64,000 nucleotides of DNA from Yamagishiella unicocca (taxonomy: Eukaryota; Chlorophyta; Chlorophyceae; Chlamydomonadales; Volvocaceae): assembly GCA_003116995.1 (NCBI GenBank), contig BDSL01000057.1:248001-312000 (forward strand). Reading direction: 5' to 3'. The position numbers were made by a program, and so were the translations under genes. Positions within the stretch are counted from its first letter, which is position 1; each line of letters opens with the position of its first letter. The notes under the pieces were generated by a model. That model was not told the DNA's origin. It did no database searches and saw only the letters and a list, made by a program, of their open reading frames with translations. Below, one piece after another: positions 1 to 11,400 of the stretch.

Positions 1-112
1 GGATGGCCGCCCGCACTGTGCGTCGTCAGTCCGCCAGCGTTCTGACGGCCCCCCCGGTGGACGCTGTCGCCGCCCTCCTACCACCCCGGTTGGGCGAGCG
101 GTCCACCGACCA

Positions 113-571
113 GGATGGACGGAGGAAACAAAGACCGACATGCACCGGAACAAAGGCAAACCACCAGAACACCAAAGCGACAGGCTGTAGGCACACTGAG
201 CAGCAGCCAGCACCCCAGGGGGAATTTGCACTAGAGGCTCCCCTATCAGGAACTGGCCACCAACCAACCTAACAACCCATCACCCGACGAACCAGTGAAG
301 CGCCGCAACGATACAAACATCGGAACCAGCAACCTCTCATCCCATAAGGCACGGATCCCAAACAGGGCTCAACACGCCTATAGAGCCGGAAAGTATGAAG
401 CACAGGAAAGCCCGCTCCCAAAGACAACTCAGGCCGATCACGAATCCACCAGTACCTCAGCCGGTCCCCCGCACACGAGGCGACTGGCAACAACCCGCAA
501 GAAAGGATGCCGAGGCCCCACTGCATCCAGCCTTTCTGGGGAAGCCCCAGCGCAGCAAAGCCCGTTGTATT
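113..571 (-). mobile_element. LINE A 3' fragment (non-LTR retrotransposon)
   Basis: This stretch is closely similar, with many short identical blocks and small differences, to 27775-28230. There the same sequence on the minus strand continues into a C-terminal LINE-like reading frame. The minus-strand translation here holds the same peptide blocks as that copy (for example GDRLRYWWI and GAGFPVLHTF). It is interrupted by stops and frameshifts, so it is a dead fragment of the ORF2 C-terminus and 3' region. The first 112 bases of the window show nothing I can assign. Confidence 0.55.
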
Positions 572-655
572 AACTGCTACATTGGGCCCCGGACCATGTG
601 GTGGAGCCATCGGGCGCATCGCCTGACACTGAAAGAGACACAGGGAGGAGGAGGA
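572..655 (-). mobile_element. LINE A 3'-terminal remnant
   Basis: About 80 bp match the extreme 3' end of LINE A seen at 1220-1300 and 27716-27800. Shared blocks are the pair CCATCGGGCGCATCGCCTGA and CACTGAAAGAGACA, read on the plus strand. The start is degraded (a diverged version of the terminal TGTAAC block). It separates the LINE A fragment to its left from the plus-strand LINE B fragment to its right and is probably an independent, strongly 5'-truncated insertion. Confidence 0.45.
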
Positions 656-2310
656 AAACTAGCCTGTGCTGCTCAGCCGCCTCGCAGTTCGGCTTGGGTT
701 GTTGGGTACCTACATGCAGCCCGATGCGGTGGCCACTGCCCGGCTCGCCCTGCGTACCTGCGGCAGGCCCTCAGGGGCCCCCTGCCTCCTGGAGGGTTGC
801 CCCACTTGCGGCTCACCTTCCCGCGGCTATGGAAAGGGCTCGGGGAGAACCGGCACAAGCGAGGTATTATGGCACCTGGATGTCGATTGGATTCCGCTGA
901 CTGGTAACATGCAAGTCCGCGCCGCTCCCCTGGAGGCCTGTGGGTGCGGGGAGTTTCCTGGGGCCGGCGCCGGCCCGGTGTCCCCTTGCCTGCACCACTT
1001 CTGGCACTGCCCTGTGGCTTGTGCGGTGGTTGATGTGCTCGAAGAGCACCTTGCGGTGGTGCCTGCCCCCGGGCTGGGCAATCGGGAGGTCGCGGTGGCG
1101 CTGCGGGCTGCCCTGCGTGGTCGACCGGTAGCTGCCCCGCTGGGGTTCGGCCGCTGGCCCTTGTGGGGCTGATTCCGGTGCAACCCCCCCGGCTGTGAGC
1201 AGTGTGTTTGAGATGTTGTTGTAACGGTTACAGTGGGTTCCAGACCAAGAGGTAGAACCATCGGGCGCATTGCCTGACACTGAAAAAGACGGAGGAAACA
1301 AAGACCGACATGCACCGGGAAAAAGGCAAACCACCAGGACACCAAAGGGACAGGCCGTAGGCACACAGGGCAGCAGCCAGCACCCCAAGGGGAATTTGCA
1401 CGAGATGTTGTCGCCCAGGCCGCCCTCAGCGCGATTGACCTCGGACGCGTTACACGCCGGCGGTGCCTTGCCCGCCCTCAAGGGCCCACCTTGCACCGTG
1501 CGCTCGCGCACAGTTCACGGCGGTTGCGGATTAACTGCTGAAGGGGATTTGCTCAGCTGGTTGTGCTGCGGTCCCGGTGGGGTGCCGACGGGGCAGCCCA
1601 CCCGTTCCTCCGTGTGGTTGGGGGTTGCTTGCTGTGTGCTGGCTGATCCCTGGCTCCCTTGGAGACGAGCGGCTCCTGCCTCGTGCGTATCGTGGGCCGC
1701 TTGTCCGCCTGTCTGATGCCTTCTGGGCCGCGGGCTGTTTGTCTTCAGCGTTTTTCTCCCGTGCGGATTGGTGCGTCTAGTCGTTTCTGTCTTCTGTGGC
1801 CGTGTCGGTGGGTATGCCTGGGGCGCCGTCTGCCCCGGTTTGCATTTTCCCCTCCTCGTGGCCTTGGTTTGTTGGGACTGCCCGTCGTGCTGAAGTTCCC
1901 TTTGCTGCCCGGTTGCTATTGTGTGGCGTTATTTCGCGGGTAAGTGGTGCCCTGGGCGCATCGGTCCCGGCTGCTGGCTAGTACCCGCCGTTTTGTCTCC
2001 GGCGGTGGGCCTTGGTGTGCCTGGATTGCCATTAATTTGATTGTCGGGGCCCCGCTGTGTTGGGCGCGGTGTGGGGCCCCGTATTTTCTGTACATTTTGG
2101 GGCGTCTACTGGCTACTAGCGCTGGCTCGTCGTACGGGGCGGTCTCGATCTGGGTCCCCCCGCTTGTCCTGGTTTTGCCCGGCGTCTTTGTGCTTTTTGA
2201 GGCTTTCCTGTGACCTTGGGGGCGTCTGGTGGGTTCAACCCCGGCCCTCCTATGGTGAGGCCCTCTTTTTGTCCTGGGTTCGCCCGGGTAACGTATTTTA
2301 TTAGCCAACC
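656..2310 (+). mobile_element. LINE B 3' portion, interrupted by a nested LINE A insertion
   Basis: The plus-strand translation around 900-1130 contains a CGCG cluster followed about 20 residues later by LHHFWHCPVA. This Cys/His pattern resembles the zinc-knuckle-like region downstream of reverse transcriptase in LINE ORF2. Related peptide occurs at 8500-8700 (-) and 28520-28600 (-). The sequence resumes after the insertion at 1220-1401 (VVAQAALSAIDL, then AAHPFLRVVGG) and runs to a conserved 3' tail near 2200-2300 that recurs at 3355-3552 and 7418-7560. Several frameshifts and stops make it non-functional. The 5' part with RT and endonuclease is absent. Confidence 0.55.
1220..1401 (-). mobile_element. 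LINE A 3'-end insertion nested in LINE B, with 10-bp TSD
   Basis: 182 bp matching the 3' end of LINE A (compare 27716-27895) interrupt the LINE B sequence. The direct repeat GAGATGTTGT is present at 1210-1219 and again at 1402-1411, immediately flanking the insert, which is what target-primed reverse transcription leaves. The LINE B reading resumes on the far side. The insert is 5'-truncated and carries no coding capacity. Confidence 0.75.
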
Positions 2311-2514
2311 GAATGCAGCAGGCCCCGAGAAACGGCAAAAACGGAACCGAGTTATGAAGCAAGTTTCAAAGGCAAGCCGCTGCCCCGCGAGGTATTGTGC
2401 CGTACTTTAGGGTGTGAACGTATCATACAAGCAGACCTGGATCATCTTATCAATCAGACCCTTTTTGCAAGATATTCGTTGGAGTCAAGTTCACGAGCTA
2501 GGTCACCATCCATG

Positions 2515-2577
2515 GTTGGTAAGGCAATGGCCGTTCTTCTTGTCCTGGGCCCGTATGGCCCAGGACACCGTAACATG
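2515..2577 (+). mobile_element. LINE B 3'-terminal remnant
   Basis: A short block beginning near TTGTCCTGGGC and ending GGACACCGTAAC matches the extreme 3' end of LINE B, which ends GGACACTGTAAC at 3540-3552 and has the same form in reverse complement at 7418-7445. Only about 60 bp remain. Confidence 0.4.
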
Positions 2578-2580
2578 CTA

Positions 2581-2632
2581 TAACGTAATAATATTCACCA
2601 TCTCACGCGTAACGTAATAATATTCACCATCC
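2581..2632. repeat. 22-bp direct repeat, two copies
   Basis: The unit starting TAACGTAATAATATTCACC occurs at 2581-2602 and 2611-2632, 30 bp apart. Sequence from here to about 3350 has no gene I can support. Confidence 0.7.
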
Positions 2633-3349
2633 ATGCCTAGTACGAGCTTCCCTCCCTTCGGCATGCATGTGACGTTAGGACGTATCACGTAATGGTGACT
2701 ATTGAACGTTGGCATGTCCAAATCACGCGCCCACGGCCTATGCGAGAATGCGCAGGTCCTAACCGCTTCTGAACTTCACCCTGAGAATTAGGAGGGTAGC
2801 CGGATAGATGAAAACGAACGTGGCAGTTGCTCGAAACTTCTTACTAGTTACGTGTAATTATCCCGTTCTTATCGCATTTCCATAGCCAACCAAAATGACA
2901 ATAGTCTGCACTTGCGGCCAGGAATCCTGTCAGGTATTGTCGACGGTTTTGTCGACGCATTGGAGTGTGACCTGGAGTGTAACAAAACCAGCTTACCCAC
3001 GAACCCACCCACCCAGTCTGCTCGCTAAGGGGCTTTGTGGAAGGAAGAGCGAAAAATACATGCGGGCCCATCCATCGCACTAAGCGTCGCTGCCGCTAAG
3101 AGGAAACGTAGGAGAGTTGGTAGGAGATTTATCGTCGTCAGGAACTTGCTAACGGCTGAGGGAAGCTGAGAGAGTGGAAAATTGTGGAAACATATCCACA
3201 TGCTGTTTTGTAACTCGTTACATGACTGGACGAATACCATCCCATGTTATAATGACTAGGAATTGTGAATGCTATGTCGAGGTACCGGTAGAGCACGCAC
3301 CGAAAACAGCGACGCAATTATTAACCATGTAAAAGTTGCTGCACATGGC

Positions 3350-3552
3350 GCCTGATCCCACGGCCTACAATGCGGCCTCGGTATGGTCCCCCCTTGTCCT
3401 GGGTTTGCCCGGCGTCTATATATGTGCTTTCCGAGGCTTTCCTGTGCCGTTGGGGGCGTCTGCTGGGTTGAACCCGGCTCTTCTATGGCGAGGCCTTGGA
3501 CATGGGTTCCTCTACTTGAACTGGGTTCGCCCGGGCTTGAGGACACTGTAAC
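3350..3552 (+). mobile_element. LINE B 3' end, about 200 bp
   Basis: The block from about 3385 to 3552 repeats the end of the 656-2310 element with moderate divergence (TTGTCCTGGGTTTGCCCGGC, then GGGGGCGTCTG, then GGGTTCGCCCGGG). It finishes in GGACACTGTAAC. It is a 5'-truncated copy lying about 420 bp upstream of pherophorin A. The ORF-sized open stretch at 3593-3901 between it and the pherophorin has no recognisable similarity and I do not call it a gene. Confidence 0.55.
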
Positions 3553-3892
3553 GGCTAATTATTTCATCATAACCGTCTGACCTGATACAAACATGGTTGA
3601 AACGGCATACATGCGCAATAGAGGTGCACAGCTTATAAATCTAGCTCGATTACCTAAACGGGTATATTTCTGTGACCCGAAGAAGCCGAGTGGAATTACA
3701 GTAAAGGTCAGTCAGCCAGTCTGGACGTTGGCACGACGGACGAGCTTCCGGATGCAATCGATGCAAGCGATGGATGACATGACGACTGCTTCTAAGGACG
3801 TTAAAGTAACTGTCATCCAGCTGCGAACTCGTGCTGCAATCGACCCCGTTCGTCGTAATAACGGTTATCCAGAAATGGCGCGAAAGCTTTGG

Positions 3893-3900
3893 GATAAATA
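3893..3900 (+). promoter_or_regulatory. TATA-like box of pherophorin A
   Basis: GATAAATA lies 75 bp upstream of the pherophorin A start codon. The paralogue B has TATAAATA at almost the same distance (73 bp), which supports a shared core-promoter layout with transcription starting about 30 bp downstream. Confidence 0.5.
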
Positions 3901-3974
3901 GAGCGACAATTTCTATTATGCATAAACCGAGAGTGTGTTTCAACAAGCTCCTTACTGTTCTCCATAACAAAATC

Positions 3975-6711
3975 ATGGCAAGCCTGGCAACTATTATTGG
4001 GTTTGCATTTCTGATAGCGGCAGCGTCATGGTGAGTGTTGGCAATTCCGTTTCCGCCTTCAGCATTACCTGAACTTGCTCATGAAGCCGTGCACTAACAC
4101 CGATTCCAACTGATACCGTCGTCTACTATGCCTATTGACAACGACGCCACCACACTGCACCCCACTTTCCGCTTGCAGGACGCCATCAGCATTTGCTGAC
4201 GTTGAGATTGACGTGGAAGAACCATTGGGTGACCCCAATCTCTTCCCTTTCTGCAATTGCGATAGGACAGCCGGGACGTACACTGCTGGGCCTAACATAT
4301 TTGCGAAGGGGAACGGGACGTATTGCTTTACCATTAATGTTCCTAAGTCCTGCGATGGCCTGCCCACGCCGAACAACAAGACGTGTTGCAACTCCGAGCT
4401 TAAGAAGATCGAGGTAGGGTACGCGTTATACTAATGATCCTGTTACGAGCGGCGGGATTTAGTGGTATCGATATTCAACCTCGTTGGAATAAGTTGCATC
4501 TCGGTTTCATGCATGATGTCTTCGCAGCAGTTTCGAACCCACACATCCCCACTTCTTGAAAAGTACTAACTTGGCGTCCCTCCTTTCTTAACTTCGCAGT
4601 TCAATGTGTACAGGTCTTGTGCGGTTAGCACAGCAACTGTCAAGGCAACCATTGACGGGAAGTTTACCAGGACCGGCCCCCTCTTCACGAAGTATTCCAA
4701 CACCAATGCCACGGTCCTCAAGCTAACCAACCTGGACATGAACATTAGCAACGACGGCTCCCTTGTCTGCATCCAGTTGGGTGCTGGCAGGAACAACACG
4801 GGATGTGATACGATCGAGGAGCTGTGCATTCCCCCCGCTGCCAACCTTGGCGCTGGATCTTGCCGTGTGGCGCTGTTCGGCAGCAACGAACAGTCCGGCT
4901 GCTGCCCAACAGTGACCATCACGCCTCCCCGCCCTCCGCCTCCCTCTCCCCGCCCTCCCTCGCCGCGCCCTCCCTCGCCCGCCCCTCCTCCCCCCTGCGA
5001 GCTGTGCATCAACGTTGACCTGCTGCCCCCGCTCAACGACTTCCCTCCCTATCGCTTCACCAACGCGAACTGCATGGCGCTTCAGACCCTCTTGGTATCT
5101 CAGCTCAACGATCGTATTGCCAACCTTTCTGGATCTATGAATCCCATGATTCAGCCCTTCACCGTCGACCCTTCCAAGTGCTCACTGACGTCGATCTCTA
5201 TCTGTGGCACTTTCTTTTCTGACGCGGACGCACTTCTCCTCAAGTCTTTCGTCGAGTTTCAGTTTGAAGTCGTCGTCGGACTGGTGCTCGGCGAGGCCTG
5301 CAGGGTTTCCAACTCGTACACTGTCTCGGTGTCGACTGGCCTTACGGACTGCTTCTACCTGGAGTCGAGCAGGTCCTGCGTCAGTGAGCCCCCTCCCTTC
5401 CCGGATTGCAAGTGAGTGGACGAGCACTGTGTCGGCTGTTCGTCAGAGCTCCGCAAATAAACTCTCACCCTCGAGGGCAATTTTGTTGCGTTAGTTACGT
5501 TGTGTGTCGCTCCATCCCTGCAGTAGTAGTTAGTTTTACAGAGGGCTCCAGGCCTTCGGTCTGGAGCGAGAACATGAACGAACGAGATGAAACACCCCTA
5601 GCATTTGATTTAACAGACTGGACTTCCATTCGCATTTGCTATCGCCTTTCGAGGATGTCCTTCACGATCCTTTGTTCTTGGCATTCGCAGATGCAACCAG
5701 ACCCGGGGCACCACCCCCTTGTACACCCTGCCGGAAATTTCGGTTAAGCCTGGTCGGACCTTGGGTGCTACCCAGTACTGCTTCGCCATCGGGTTGATTC
5801 CGCCAGAGTTTGTGCAGCCGGTAAGCAAAGTGGAACCAAATGCAGCCTCGGAATGAATGGCGACGTACATGTACTGCACATAATAGACACTATAGACACT
5901 ACAGACACGACATGTAGATGCCATTTAATTTTACCTTCCATCCAATCTGTTTTCAGGGCTCCTGCAATGAGGCCAGCTTCCTGTCCAAGGCTGAGATTTG
6001 GGCCGGTACGTACGATAGTTTGTCTAAATCCCCCTCGTATCGAATCTAGCAGTGCTGAAGGGCATGGCATCAAGTTACCAGAACCATAGTGTAATATTTC
6101 ATGACTGCTGTTTGCGTCAACGTAGAATATTCCTTGAGATCCAACCTCAAGGGCATCAAGGTTACTCCCAACGGAGGCGTCTCCACCTGGTCATCTATTT
6201 CTTGGACTGGAAACTCCCTGAAGGGTGAGTCATCTGCCGGCTCAGGTCCAGTTGTCTGTACTAGATCTATATTAACCCGCCTGCAACCCAATGTTCAACC
6301 CCATCCTAACCTCTGGTCCTCTGCAGCTACTCCTTTGAACTGGATGTTATCGTCGGCAGTTGGAGGCGAAATATGCTTGGAGCTAAAGAACACTTTGTCG
6401 ATTGATGACTTCTGCTTGGGCAGCTCCTGGTACGACCTGCTAGACAGTAACATGGTTTCCCAAGTTGCCTGGGCACTGCAGTTTGACAATTTGTGTTGAA
6501 TCATATTCTGCAGTCCGAACCATTGCCCGTGCTTACTAACAACCGCTGTGGCCGCCACACTACAAACACTGGAGATTCTACAAACACTGGAAGTGACCCC
6601 TATTATCCCTGTCCTAAACCCTATCACAGTTTTGTGAGCCTCTTCAGTGAGAACAAGAAGTGCTGCCCGACCTACTCGACGAACTTGCCCTTTCTCCCTA
6701 TGCTTCCTTGA
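3975..6711 (+). CDS. Pherophorin A (extracellular matrix glycoprotein)
   Basis: Predicted exons are 3975-4030, 4179-4413, 4600-5411, 5691-5820, 5957-6005, 6126-6224, 6327-6429 and 6630-6711, giving 521 residues with all phases consistent. The start lies in a short exon encoding a hydrophobic signal peptide (TIIGFAFLIAAAS). Two Cys-rich pherophorin domains follow: residues about 30-200 (FPFCNCDRTAGTYTAGP, CNSELKKIEV) and about 230-515 (KKCCPTY near the end). A Pro/Ser/Arg-rich linker, probably hydroxyproline-glycosylated, joins them at about 203-230. Several N-x-T/S sites are present. Pherophorins are secreted structural proteins of the volvocine cell wall or matrix, and some respond to sex inducer or wounding. 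The intron 7 donor (GTACGA at 6430) is weak but matches the paralogue's position. A TGTAA motif at 7101-7105 may be the polyadenylation signal. Pherophorin B is the tandem paralogue downstream. Confidence 0.9.
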
Positions 6712-7417
6712 GGGAATGATCTAGCCCAACGGTGGATAAAAATCGCGTTGCATGCCATGTGCATCGAGGACTTTAAATTGTATAAGGTAGCATAATATGT
6801 GGATTTTTTGTGCAAACTGCAGGTAGACAATATTTAGCGTTTGGGTATGACGAAGATAGGAGCAGTGGCTAGTTTATACATACATATATTATTGTCTTGG
6901 TTGGTCTTTTGAGCGCATCCACCAATACTAGCAATCTAGTTAGGTGTTGTACATGGTTAGCTTGGATGACCTGCACATGTAGTACTACATTGAAACTTTC
7001 TTGAAACCAATTAGCCAGCGGCATGCAGACTTTTCAAATGAAAATAGTATATACCTAATAGCTGTTGTCTGTCAATGTCGATCCAACATTATGTTTTGAA
7101 TGTAATACCTACTTTGCGACTACTGCACGCAAGCTGCTCTGCTCTGGTAAATCTTTGGCCACAGCTAGCCGCAGTATTACAAGGGTTGTCAATCGGCGAT
7201 TGGCATCCGAGCCGATGGATCCTAATCCATGAATGTTTGTTAAACAACTGTTTATGCCAATTATGGGCAACGCTCTGTACTGTATGTCGTGCATGACTTA
7301 CAGTCACAGCTTCACCTTATCGCGCCAGAAACCACCCTTGCTGCATCTAGCTTGTGGTTTCACAATAACGTACATTATAAGTGTGGTAGAAACGGATGCC
7401 TTAATAATCCATATGTT
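6712..7417. other. Pherophorin A 3' UTR and intergenic DNA
   Basis: AT-richer sequence without coding signal. It holds the possible polyadenylation motif TGTAA at 7101-7105 and ends at the 3' terminus of the LINE B copy at 7418. Confidence 0.5.
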
Positions 7418-8770
7418 ACAGCGTCCCTAAGCCCGAGCGAGCCCAGGACAAGAGCAACGGCCCGTGCCAGGTCTCATAATACGACAGCCAGGGCCGAACC
7501 CAGCAGACGCCCCGAAGAGCACAGGAAAGCCTCGAAAGGCACAAAGCCAAGACGCAACAGCACAGCCAGCACCACAAAGCAAAACGCTCAACCCGCACGA
7601 AACAGCGGGCAAAGGGCGACAACAAGAAGCCCGGGGAGGGCAGCCCCAACAGGGAGTCGGCAGGTGGCAGGGGGGCGAACCTAGAACAGTCACTAACCAC
7701 ACGGACGGGCCAACCACAGCGCCAACCGGCGAAAGGAATAGCAGCACAAAGGGCATTCCAGAAAAAGCAGGCAAGACACCGCAGACAGCACCCCACGGCG
7801 ACAAAGACCAAGACGCGCCAGCCCACCACAGGCACAACGGAGACAAGAAGACACGCTGGCGCTAGCAGACAGCAGACGCCCCCAAAGGCACAGGAACAAA
7901 AGGGACACCCCGCCGCTCCGAAGGCGGCGGGGCCCCAACTAGGCACAGCAACCCGCACACGGGAGCAACGCAGAAAACAGAAAACAGTCCCGGGCCCAGA
8001 AGGCACCAGAAAGGCAGGCAGGCGGCCCACAAAGAGGGGCCCCGCATCAACCAGCACAACGCAGGTGACCCCCCAACCACACGGAGGAACGGGTGGGCGG
8101 CCCCGACACCACCCCATCCGACCTGTGGCAAACCGAGGTGAGCAAAACCCCGCAGGCAGGCCCAAAAATCAGCCATGGCCGCCAACTGTGCGCGAGCACA
8201 CGGCGCCAGGCGTGGCCCCCCAGGGGGGCAAGGCACCCCCGGCCGACGCGATAGAGCCCGGAGCGTGAAGCGTCTGAGGTCAATCGCACTGAGGGCGGCC
8301 AGGACGACAACATCCCAAAGGCAGGGTTCACCGGTGGGAGGGCGTGCACCAGCCAGAGCCCCCCACGGGCCAGCGGCCGAACCCCCACGGGGGCAGCGAT
8401 GGCCCAACCACGCAGCGCCGCCCGCAGCACCCCTGCAGATGCGCGATTGTCCGGTCCCAGGGCAGGCACGACCGCAAGGTGCTCTTCAAGGACACCGTTC
8501 ACCCACTGTAACCGTTACAACAACAACCGTTCACCGCACGAGCCACTGGGCAATGCCAGGAGTGGTGCAGGCGCGGGGACATCGACCCAGCACCAGTGCC
8601 GGGAAACTCCCCGCAGCCACAGGCCTCCACTTGGCCTCCAACCAGTCCAGAGGCACATCCAGGAGCAGACGCTACATTGATGCCGCCACTGCACCATGGC
8701 AACCCCAGTCCCCGAAAGCGGGCACGCTAGAAGCCGGCATGCTAAAAGCCGAGAGCGCCAATGGGCCCCG
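7418..8770 (-). mobile_element. LINE B 3' portion, second copy
   Basis: This copy is colinear in reverse with 900-2310. The minus-strand translation gives LHHSWHCPVARAV near 8570, LEEHLAVVPA near 8480, VVVLAALSAIDL near 8290, AAHPFLRVVGG near 8100, then the Pro-poor 3' region. The 3' terminus (minus strand) reads GGGACGCTGTAAC at 7418-7431. The frame is broken several times. It lies in the intergenic region of the two pherophorins. Sequence from about 8770 to 9230 may be more of the same element but I cannot align it to another copy. Confidence 0.6.
8503..8525 (-). mobile_element. 23-bp ultra-truncated LINE A insertion with 9-bp TSD
   Basis: Compared with the LINE B copy at 1000-1060, this copy has extra bases between the CPVA block and LEEHLAVV. 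The extra 23 bp equal the terminal 23 or so bases of LINE A (CCACTGTAACCGTTACA plus an ACA-type tail). They are flanked by the direct repeat ACCGTTCAC at 8494-8502 and 8526-8534. Confidence 0.7.
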
Positions 8771-9374
8771 TGGAGAGCGCTGGCTGGCTCGGACTGGGGC
8801 TATCACGGAGGGGCGTCAGGCGCCCGCCGCCCAGCAAAGGCAGCAAGGGCGGCCTCGGCGGCCACGGCGGCCAATACATCGCCCAGCGTCCGCAAACCAT
8901 GGTCGGTATGACGATGCTCCAGCCCAGGCTGCCGCGTGCTTGGTGACGCCCGAGGACTGGAAGTAGGGTTTCCGCAGGGGAGCCGGCCAGCGCAAGTCGC
9001 CGGGCAGCTGATAGAGGCTCCGCTGCCACGTCCAACACATGCAGGAGCCTCCAATCATGCGCTACACGTGTCCGCGGGCAGGCCGCCCAGGGTCCATCGT
9101 GAGGAGGGCGAGGGTCCGGGTAGCCATGTGAAGGAGACCCAGGTAGACGGTACATGGTGGCGTTGTCAGCGCATGGCCACAAGCCAGAAAACGTTCGAGG
9201 AGCATGGTGACAGGATAGCGACCGCAAGACAAGACAGTAATTTGATTGGAAAATGGCAAAACGGGGGCCTGGCTCCCAGTGTTAACCCGCGCCTATACAT
9301 TCGATTCCACCCTAAATGCTGTCACAATGTGCGCAAGCCTGGGCGAGCTCGGAACAACGGGGGAGGCATATCGA

Positions 9375-9470
9375 GACCTTAGGTGCACGAGGAGTCAGCG
9401 CTAAAAGCCAGCAGACGCCCCAAAAGGCGCCGAGAACATAGGAATCCCCGACCTGCTCAAAACCCGCCAA
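9375..9470 (-). mobile_element. LINE B 3' fragment
   Basis: In reverse complement this stretch resembles 2095-2130 of the first LINE B copy (GGGGCGTCTGCTGGC followed by AGCGCTG). It is short and diverged. Confidence 0.35.
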
Positions 9471-11327
9471 GGTTAATTGCCAAAACAACAACATCGTGTG
9501 CGATTTATTTCATGAATATTTGTTGTCCAACTTGGCTCCGTTATGTGCATCACGCCTGCTGTGACACCCCGCTGTGACCGGAAGAGGCCGGAAGCCTTCC
9601 TGGAGAGGCTTACACATGTTTTCGCTCGCGCATATACGCTGTTCTTAATAAACCGTAGGAACGTGAGCTTTAGCTTAAGGTAATGAGTACGCCCTGGAGC
9701 CCCGTATTTCCGTAGGCATCGGCGTAGGCAAGGGTTGCGAGCCGAATACTGTATGGGGCCGTGACATTTCGCAAATCTTTAAATTACCATGAATAGGATG
9801 TATAGTCTCTGCCGTCAGCGAGCTTGAAATCTTCACCCGTTAGCAAGCTGCGAGAAGTGCTTATGCCTAATGTAAAATCGAGAACCTTGCCGTAATAGCC
9901 AGAAATATGTAAAAGCTAAGCTGATGGTTGGAGTCGCCGGAGCGCTGCCGGCCACACTCCAATAGAGTAGAGTGGAGTAATAACCGAGCTAGCTGCTTCG
10001 GCTTAAATACTATTAAGTAAAAGATTTTCTCCAGTACATAGATAGCGCGACCAATGGCTTTTATTGCCGCACTATGGAATGCGTTGCTGTCGGTCCACAG
10101 TCCGCAACCCTGCGATTTTTGAGGGCCTAATACTCGCATTCTATAGCGCATAACTATGTCGTTTGGGTAGACCTCGCGCAAATGTATTAATTAGTCCGGG
10201 TTACGCGATCGTGCGCTAGGGGTTGTGAGGGGTTCTACCCCACCGTACCCCACACGTCGTTATCGATCGCTTGTCTCGCGTTGCTCTGAACTAGACAATT
10301 CAACCTATGCGGAAGGGTCAATTTTGACTTATCCAGTTTGTAAAGTGGAATGTTATCTTCAGGGTGCGGTAGGCGTCTGGCAATGCAGAATGGTTGGCGG
10401 CAAAGTGCACTCCGCTTCTGTTTTCTAACTCGGAGCATCTTACGCTCACGTTTCTATGGTTGTATTTTGGACAGCGTATACCGTGCGGGCGAAAACATGT
10501 GTCCGGTCACAGCAGGGTGTCACGACCACGACGAGTGCACGTGTATCGTTGATTCCATGACACGCAACTACGCTCATATACTATGACAGCTTTCTTTACA
10601 TATGCTTGGCAGATACGATTAGGATGAACGACGTCGTACTCGAAAGAAACGAGTAGGCGTCGTAATCGAGTGGACGTTGCATCGAAAGAAACGAGCGCGG
10701 TACGCTGCCCTTAGGTCATCGCGCATGGCGCCATGTGAGATTATTGTGAAATTTTTTCCACACGCGAGGAAATGCCTCTCGAACATTGCTAACCTTGCAA
10801 AACGCACAAGGGAAGGCGAGTGGTATGTGTTGATACAGTGCCCAGAATACGCTGCTGAACGCGAAGGCTCCGGACGATTGGTTTCTCCCCTAGCTCAGAA
10901 GTTGTCGAGGCCATGGGCGTTATGTAATTTAAGGCGTCGTAGCGTTGAAGACAAGCGAGGTCTGGCGCGTGCCGTATATGCAACAAGGTCCCACAGGGCG
11001 AGCGAACTATGCTTCTTCGTGTAACTTTCAGGTTTATTCTTTTTGGCCATGGCCTCGGTTTACGAGTGGCTCATCGGGACCATACAAGCCTCAGCTTAAC
11101 CAGAGTGACACTCACTCACGCACTCACTCAGTCACTCACTCACTCGTGTATAATGGGTCTAATTATGCCTACCTGCCTGTTACAAATTCAATCAACGACC
11201 AGTTATGATCGAAATCATCACTGCGTAGCTGACTAGAACATGTGTCGAATTTTGGTTGCCGTACTTCCTTTCGTCGGTTTCAGTTTGGCGGGAAAGACGT
11301 TATGGCGCCAAATAATGGCAAGATATG
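9471..11327. other. Intergenic region upstream of pherophorin B
   Basis: No gene is recognisable. Contents noted: a pair of GAAAGAAACGAG repeats at 10638-10695, and a CACT-type microsatellite at 11103-11147. The open frames here are short and lack family similarity. Confidence 0.5.
11103..11147. repeat. (CACT)n-type microsatellite
   Basis: Imperfect tandem CACT/CACTCA units span about 45 bp, some 250 bp upstream of the pherophorin B start. Confidence 0.8.
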
Positions 11328-11335
11328 TATAAATA
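11328..11335 (+). promoter_or_regulatory. TATA box of pherophorin B
   Basis: TATAAATA lies 73 bp upstream of the start codon at 11401, at the same relative place as the TATA-like box of pherophorin A. Confidence 0.6.
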
Positions 11336-11400
11336 ACGCTTCATTGCCGCATAATTTTTATTACTTAGATTCGATACATTTTGCAGCTGATAATTTAACA

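Noticed and set aside
3593..3901. 102-codon open frame upstream of pherophorin A
   Set aside because: It ends in the TATA-like region of the pherophorin, has no splice context or recognisable motif, and is short enough to occur by chance.
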